A DNA stretch of 64,000 bases from Paenibacillus barcinonensis (lineage in GTDB: Bacteria; Bacillota; Bacilli; Paenibacillales; Paenibacillaceae). The DNA is taken from contig NZ_QJSW01000016.1 of the NCBI RefSeq assembly GCF_003217495.1, positions 50,798 through 114,797 on the forward strand, written 5' to 3'. Below the pieces are notes generated by a model that saw only the letters and a list, made by a program, of their open reading frames with translations, ran no database searches and was not told the origin of the DNA. A program made the translations under genes and the position numbers. Below, piece after piece: positions 61,215-64,000 of the stretch (its first letter is position 1; each line of letters starts with the position of its first letter).

Positions 61215-61847
61215 CTATGTACCGAGCAGGCCGTAAAACTCAAAGCTTGCCGCTTCTGCCGCAAGTGCAGCAGCGTCCATCTCCGGAAATCGGCTGTGCA
61301 GCTCCACCGAGCCGAATAACCAGCGTGAAATCATGCCCTCGATCATGCTGACAAGCAATGCCGCTCGCAGCGGAACATTCATATCTGCCGGCAGCATGCC
61401 CAGTTCAATCGCACGCTCCATATTGTGGCGGAAGGCTGTCTCTACCGCATTGCGTGTTTCTTCAACCAGCCTCTGTACGGAGCTTTCGGTCACAATTCCC
61501 TTGAGCAGCAGCTCCATAAAGTACCGATTCTCTGCGGCAAAGTTGAACAGGTCGGTAAAAAGCCTCTCCGAAGCCTTCACCATATCCTCAACCGATCCGG
61601 CATCCTTGCGATACCCTTGTCCTATCGCCTCAAGAAGTTCCCCTTTGCCTGTTAACAATATCTCCGAGGCAATAGCTTCCTTGCTCTTGAAATGCCAGTA
61701 AAACGTCCCTTGAGCGACTCCGGCTTCACGAACGATATCGGAGATCTTCGTCTGATGATACCCTTGGGTTGCGAATCGCTCCATCGCTATGCGTATAATC
61801 TGGTCCCGACGTTCTTCTCCGGGCTCCAAACCGTTGGTTTTGGTCAT
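61215..61847 (-). CDS. TetR-family transcriptional regulator
   Basis: A 210-residue regulator. The N-terminal helix-turn-helix (about 14-60: RDQIIRIAMERFATQGYHQTKISDIVREAGVAQGTFYWHFKSKEAI) is followed by an all-helical ligand-binding region. GGGAGG lies before ATG 61847. Its upstream sequence holds TTAGTCAGTCAGTTAA (about 61870-61885), three imperfect GTCA repeats that could be part of an operator. It precedes the amino-acid transporter operon on the same strand, but a regulatory link is unproved. Confidence 0.92.
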   Translation of the reverse strand: MTKTNGLEPGEERRDQIIRIAMERFATQGYHQTKISDIVREAGVAQGTFYWHFKSKEAIASEILLTGKGELLEAIGQGYRKDAGSVEDMVKASERLFTDLFNFAAENRYFMELLLKGIVTESSVQRLVEETRNAVETAFRHNMERAIELGMLPADMNVPLRAALLVSMIEGMISRWLFGSVELHSRFPEMDAAALAAEAASFEFYGLLGT

Positions 61848-61951
61848 ACCTGAATGCCTCCCGATTGATTAGTCAGTCAGTTAATTCATATCCTATTGGA
61901 TAACTCGGCTTTTGTCAATATCGTTTTAAAAAGCAGGTTACAAGCATACAG

Positions 61952-61980
61952 TTGAAGTAGAGGACAATTCTGAGCATAAT
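61952..61980 (+). promoter_or_regulatory. uppP promoter
   Basis: TTGAAG (61952-61957), 17 bases, CATAAT (61975-61980). About 80 nt of leader follow, with a small GTTC-GAAA-GAAC inverted repeat at 61994. Confidence 0.6.
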
Positions 61981-62068
61981 AGAGGATAGTCTTGTTCGAA
62001 AGAACAGACATCGTTTATAGCAGGACAGGCCTCACGGGCTGTCGTCTGCAATTCAAGGAGGAAGAACA

Positions 62069-62881
62069 TTGGACTTTATATCATCCATTATTATGGGCAT
62101 CATCGAAGGTTTGACTGAGTTTTTGCCCGTGTCCTCAACAGGACACATGATTCTGACAGCTCACCTGCTGGGACTATCAGAGGACAACGAGTCAGTCAAA
62201 ACGTTCGAGGTGGTTGTGCAGCTAGGTGCTGTGCTGGCTGTCGTTGTACTGTACTGGAACAAATTCATTGATATGTTCCGCTTCACCGGGGGTAAAAGGC
62301 CGTATTCGCGCCGTCTTAATCTGGGGCATATCATTCTGGCGATGGTACCTGCTGTTGTCATCGGACTTTTGTTCCGGGACTGGATCAAGGCTCATCTGTT
62401 TGGTCCGGAAACGGTGCTGTACAGCCTTGTGATTGGTGGTATATTGATGATCGTAGCTGAACGCTGGAGCCATAAAAGCTCACGCATCACAACCCATGAT
62501 GTTGACGATATTACCTACAAGCAGGCCTTTGCCGTAGGTATGTTTCAAATTTTGGCGTTGTGGCCAGGATTCTCTCGTTCAGGCTCTACGATCTCGGGCG
62601 GTCTGTTTGCCGGAATCAGCCGGGTTGCTGCCGCAGAGTTCACCTTCCTCGTGTCCGTGCCAATCATGATTGGCGCTACAGGATATGACCTGTACAAAAG
62701 CATTGGCCATCTGAACAGCGATGACTTCGTCATCTTTGCCATCGGCTTTATTGCCGCATTTATCGTAGCTATGCTGGCGATCAAGACGTTCCTCTCCATT
62801 TTGAAAAGATTGAGCCTGACCGTCTTCGCTATCTATCGCTTTATACTTGCTGCAATATTCTTCGTAATCCTGATGATGTAA
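62069..62881 (+). CDS. uppP: undecaprenyl-diphosphatase
   Basis: A 270-residue membrane phosphatase of the BacA family that recycles undecaprenyl pyrophosphate to the monophosphate carrier for wall synthesis and confers bacitracin tolerance. The two active-site segments are intact: IIEGLTEFLPVSSTGHMIL near residue 12 and LWPGFSRSGSTISGGL near residue 170. About eight helices. TTG 62069 is the start, with AAGGAGG 7 bases upstream. It is monocistronic with its own promoter and terminator. Confidence 0.96.
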   Translation: MDFISSIIMGIIEGLTEFLPVSSTGHMILTAHLLGLSEDNESVKTFEVVVQLGAVLAVVVLYWNKFIDMFRFTGGKRPYSRRLNLGHIILAMVPAVVIGLLFRDWIKAHLFGPETVLYSLVIGGILMIVAERWSHKSSRITTHDVDDITYKQAFAVGMFQILALWPGFSRSGSTISGGLFAGISRVAAAEFTFLVSVPIMIGATGYDLYKSIGHLNSDDFVIFAIGFIAAFIVAMLAIKTFLSILKRLSLTVFAIYRFILAAIFFVILMM

Positions 62882-62923
62882 TTGTTATACTTCACTAATC
62901 AGATCAGCTGCTTTAACCAAAAG

Positions 62924-62966
62924 TGGCGGCCCTGCTTCCTGTACGGAAGGCAGGGCCGCCATTTTT
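62924..62966 (+). terminator. uppP terminator
   Basis: A GC-rich stem of about 16 bp (TGGCGGCCCTG...CAGGGCCGCCA) followed by TTTTT. Confidence 0.92.
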
Positions 62967-63026
62967 ATATTGATGCCATATGTAGATTAAACTGATAGAT
63001 CATGCCATGTTCAGGATGTTCGATCG

Positions 63027-63209
63027 TTATTCCCAAGGATCAGCCTGAACACTTCTTAACCTTTTACGCTCCTTCAACCTGCCCATCCACCGATATCTAT
63101 TCTGTTTCTGTTCGTGTAACAACTGTTTGACACCGATCATTAGCAAACGGTATCGGCGTTCATCATCGTGGCTTAACTGGTGCATCTCTTCCAAAATCTC
63201 TCTGCTCAT
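63027..63209 (-). CDS. small basic protein of unknown function
   Basis: A 60-residue highly charged, mostly helical protein (MSREILEEMHQLSHDDERRYRLLMIG ... GRLKERKRLRSVQADPWE). ATG 63209 has GGAG about 14 bases upstream; a GTG five codons earlier (63224) is an alternative. It lies between uppP and the insertion sequence. Not recognised; it could be noncoding. Confidence 0.4.
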   Translation of the reverse strand: MSREILEEMHQLSHDDERRYRLLMIGVKQLLHEQKQNRYRWMGRLKERKRLRSVQADPWE

Positions 63210-63358
63210 GATGGTATTGTTCACTCCAATATTCAGTTTGTTCTATAAGTATACAGAATGATACTGAACAAATTCTAAACAAGGAAAATTCAAAGGGGCT
63301 GTCTCAAAAGCCCTTAAAAACAAACATCGGTGAAGAGAATGAACACCGAGACGTCAAA

Positions 63359-63393
63359 CGAGACCAAGCAGAGGGTTATCCTGCTTGGTCTCG
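63359..63393. terminator. hairpin spanning the transposase stop codon
   Basis: CGAGACCAAGCAG and CTGCTTGGTCTCG form a perfect 13-bp stem; the transposase stop TAA lies in its 9-base loop. It may block readthrough from outside or end the transposase mRNA. Confidence 0.65.
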
Positions 63394-64000
63394 TTTACGT
63401 TTTTCTGCCATTGTTGCTTTTTTGAGCAGATTGTGGGCAAGACAAAGCCACCCGACCTCCAGGCTTACTTTTTGCAAGCCGCGAAGCAGGAATCTTCGAA
63501 ATCCCCGATTGTTTTTCATTTGTCCAAACACGCTTTCCGGCTCAATCATGCGTCGAACCGATAAGGTGTATCCTTCCTCGCTACGCAGTCGTTCTCGCAT
63601 CTCGTTTTTTTGCCGCATGTAGATAAGACTTATTGCGATTTGCCGATCTCCCTGAGCCTTGGTGCATGTCGTTTTTAGAGGGCACTGGCTGCAATCTTCA
63701 CTCTGGTAATGACGTGTGCAAATTGTGTAGCCACTCTCTGTGGCCGTCCGGCTTTCAACCCGAAAATGCAATGTCTGTCCAGCTGCACAAGTCCATGTAT
63801 CTGACGTTTCATTGTAGCTCCAGTTGTCCACTTTACCGATGGCTCGCTGAAAAGCCTTTGTTTTTTCCTTGTGATAGGTCCCGTACTTCACGATGCCCTG
63901 GATATTTTTTTCTTCCAGGTAGCTGTAGTTTTCTTCGCTACCATACCCCGCATCGGCAATGACGATCTTCGGTTTTCGGCCCAGCATTTCTTCCAGGTGC
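63376..64000 (-). CDS. IS1182-family transposase, C-terminal part
   Basis: An open frame of 208 codons from the window edge to a TAA at 63376-63378. Seen: KIVIADAGYGSEENY, carrying the second catalytic Asp of the DDE set; a Cys cluster CSQCPLKTTC; and MIEPESVFGQMKNNRGFRRFLLRGL, carrying the final Glu and the conserved C-terminal helix. No internal stop or frameshift is seen. The first Asp and the N-terminal DNA-binding part are outside the window. Confidence 0.93.
   Translation of the reverse strand, partial: HLEEMLGRKPKIVIADAGYGSEENYSYLEEKNIQGIVKYGTYHKEKTKAFQRAIGKVDNWSYNETSDTWTCAAGQTLHFRVESRTATESGYTICTRHYQSEDCSQCPLKTTCTKAQGDRQIAISLIYMRQKNEMRERLRSEEGYTLSVRRMIEPESVFGQMKNNRGFRRFLLRGLQKVSLEVGWLCLAHNLLKKATMAEKRKRDQAG

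Larger units (their letters stand above)
63295..64000 (-). mobile_element. IS1182-family insertion sequence (end only, cut by window edge)
   Basis: The element starts at a terminal-repeat-like GGGGCTGTCTCAAAAG (63295-63310), typical of IS1182-family ends, and contains the 3' part of a DDE transposase. The other end, and therefore completeness and target duplication, are outside the window. Confidence 0.8.

Noticed and set aside
61994..62005. GTTC-GAAA-GAAC upstream of uppP as a LexA box
   Set aside because: The half-sites are in the reverse order of the Gram-positive LexA consensus (GAAC-N4-GTTC); more likely a small leader hairpin or chance.

Overview
The window looks like chromosome of a Paenibacillus-type Firmicute. 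The pointers are strong GGAGG ribosome binding sites with many ATG/TTG starts, sigma-A promoters, an L-box lysine riboswitch, an S-layer-homology (SLH) surface protein, a YesMN/LplBC-type sugar uptake locus, CcpA (cre) sites, a ROK-type XylR and an IS1182-family insertion sequence. No rRNA, tRNA, CRISPR or phage genes were found. Most genes lie on the minus strand.

Layout. 1-5 kb: a truncated membrane-protein gene, an OmpR-type regulator, a small receiver-like protein, CvfC, and a lysine permease behind a lysine riboswitch. 5-11 kb: a class D sortase convergent with a 1519-residue LPKTG-anchored Cna-type adhesin. 10.8-13 kb: a LysR regulator divergent from ilvE. 13-21.9 kb: exported and envelope proteins (transglutaminase-like, YcdB/SLH, alpha/beta hydrolase), KDPG aldolase, and two glycosyltransferase genes. 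22-27 kb: the xyl locus (xylA, xylB, divergent xylR) with a visible operator, a cre site and an unusually long, hairpin-rich xylA-xylB spacer. 27-34 kb: an AT-rich islet, glutaredoxin/thioredoxin reductase, a ZIP transporter, a hydrolase, and a P1B-4 type metal ATPase behind Fur-like boxes. 34.6-40 kb: O-acetylhomoserine sulfhydrylase, then a kdu operon for pectin or uronate breakdown, headed by a 10-bp-phased repeat array and a decayed dehydrogenase. 40-44 kb: a complete four-subunit quinol oxidase. 45-58 kb: a carbohydrate system made of a GH1 beta-glucosidase, three paralogous binding lipoproteins, two permeases and a two-component sensor. 58-63 kb: an amino-acid ABC transporter with OsmC, a TetR regulator and uppP. 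The right edge cuts into an IS1182 element.

How the parts fit. Three loci serve plant-polysaccharide use: xylose (xylAB/R), uronates (kduI/kduD, with eda supplying the last step) and oligosaccharides (YesMN-LplBC-binding proteins-GH1). The ABC locus has no ATPase gene, so it probably borrows a shared MsmX-type ATPase from elsewhere. Cre-like sites and a repeated AAAACGTTTT palindrome suggest these loci share catabolite control and LacI-family-type control.

I see no wholly new multi-gene system. The best candidates for undescribed biology are the structured xylA-xylB spacer, the phased GTTCA array in front of kduI, the twin hairpins carrying GGATCGTTAGAA, the Fur-box/hairpin leader of the metal ATPase, and the patchily homogenised binding-protein triplet. 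All functions here are read from sequence and family knowledge; no searches were run.
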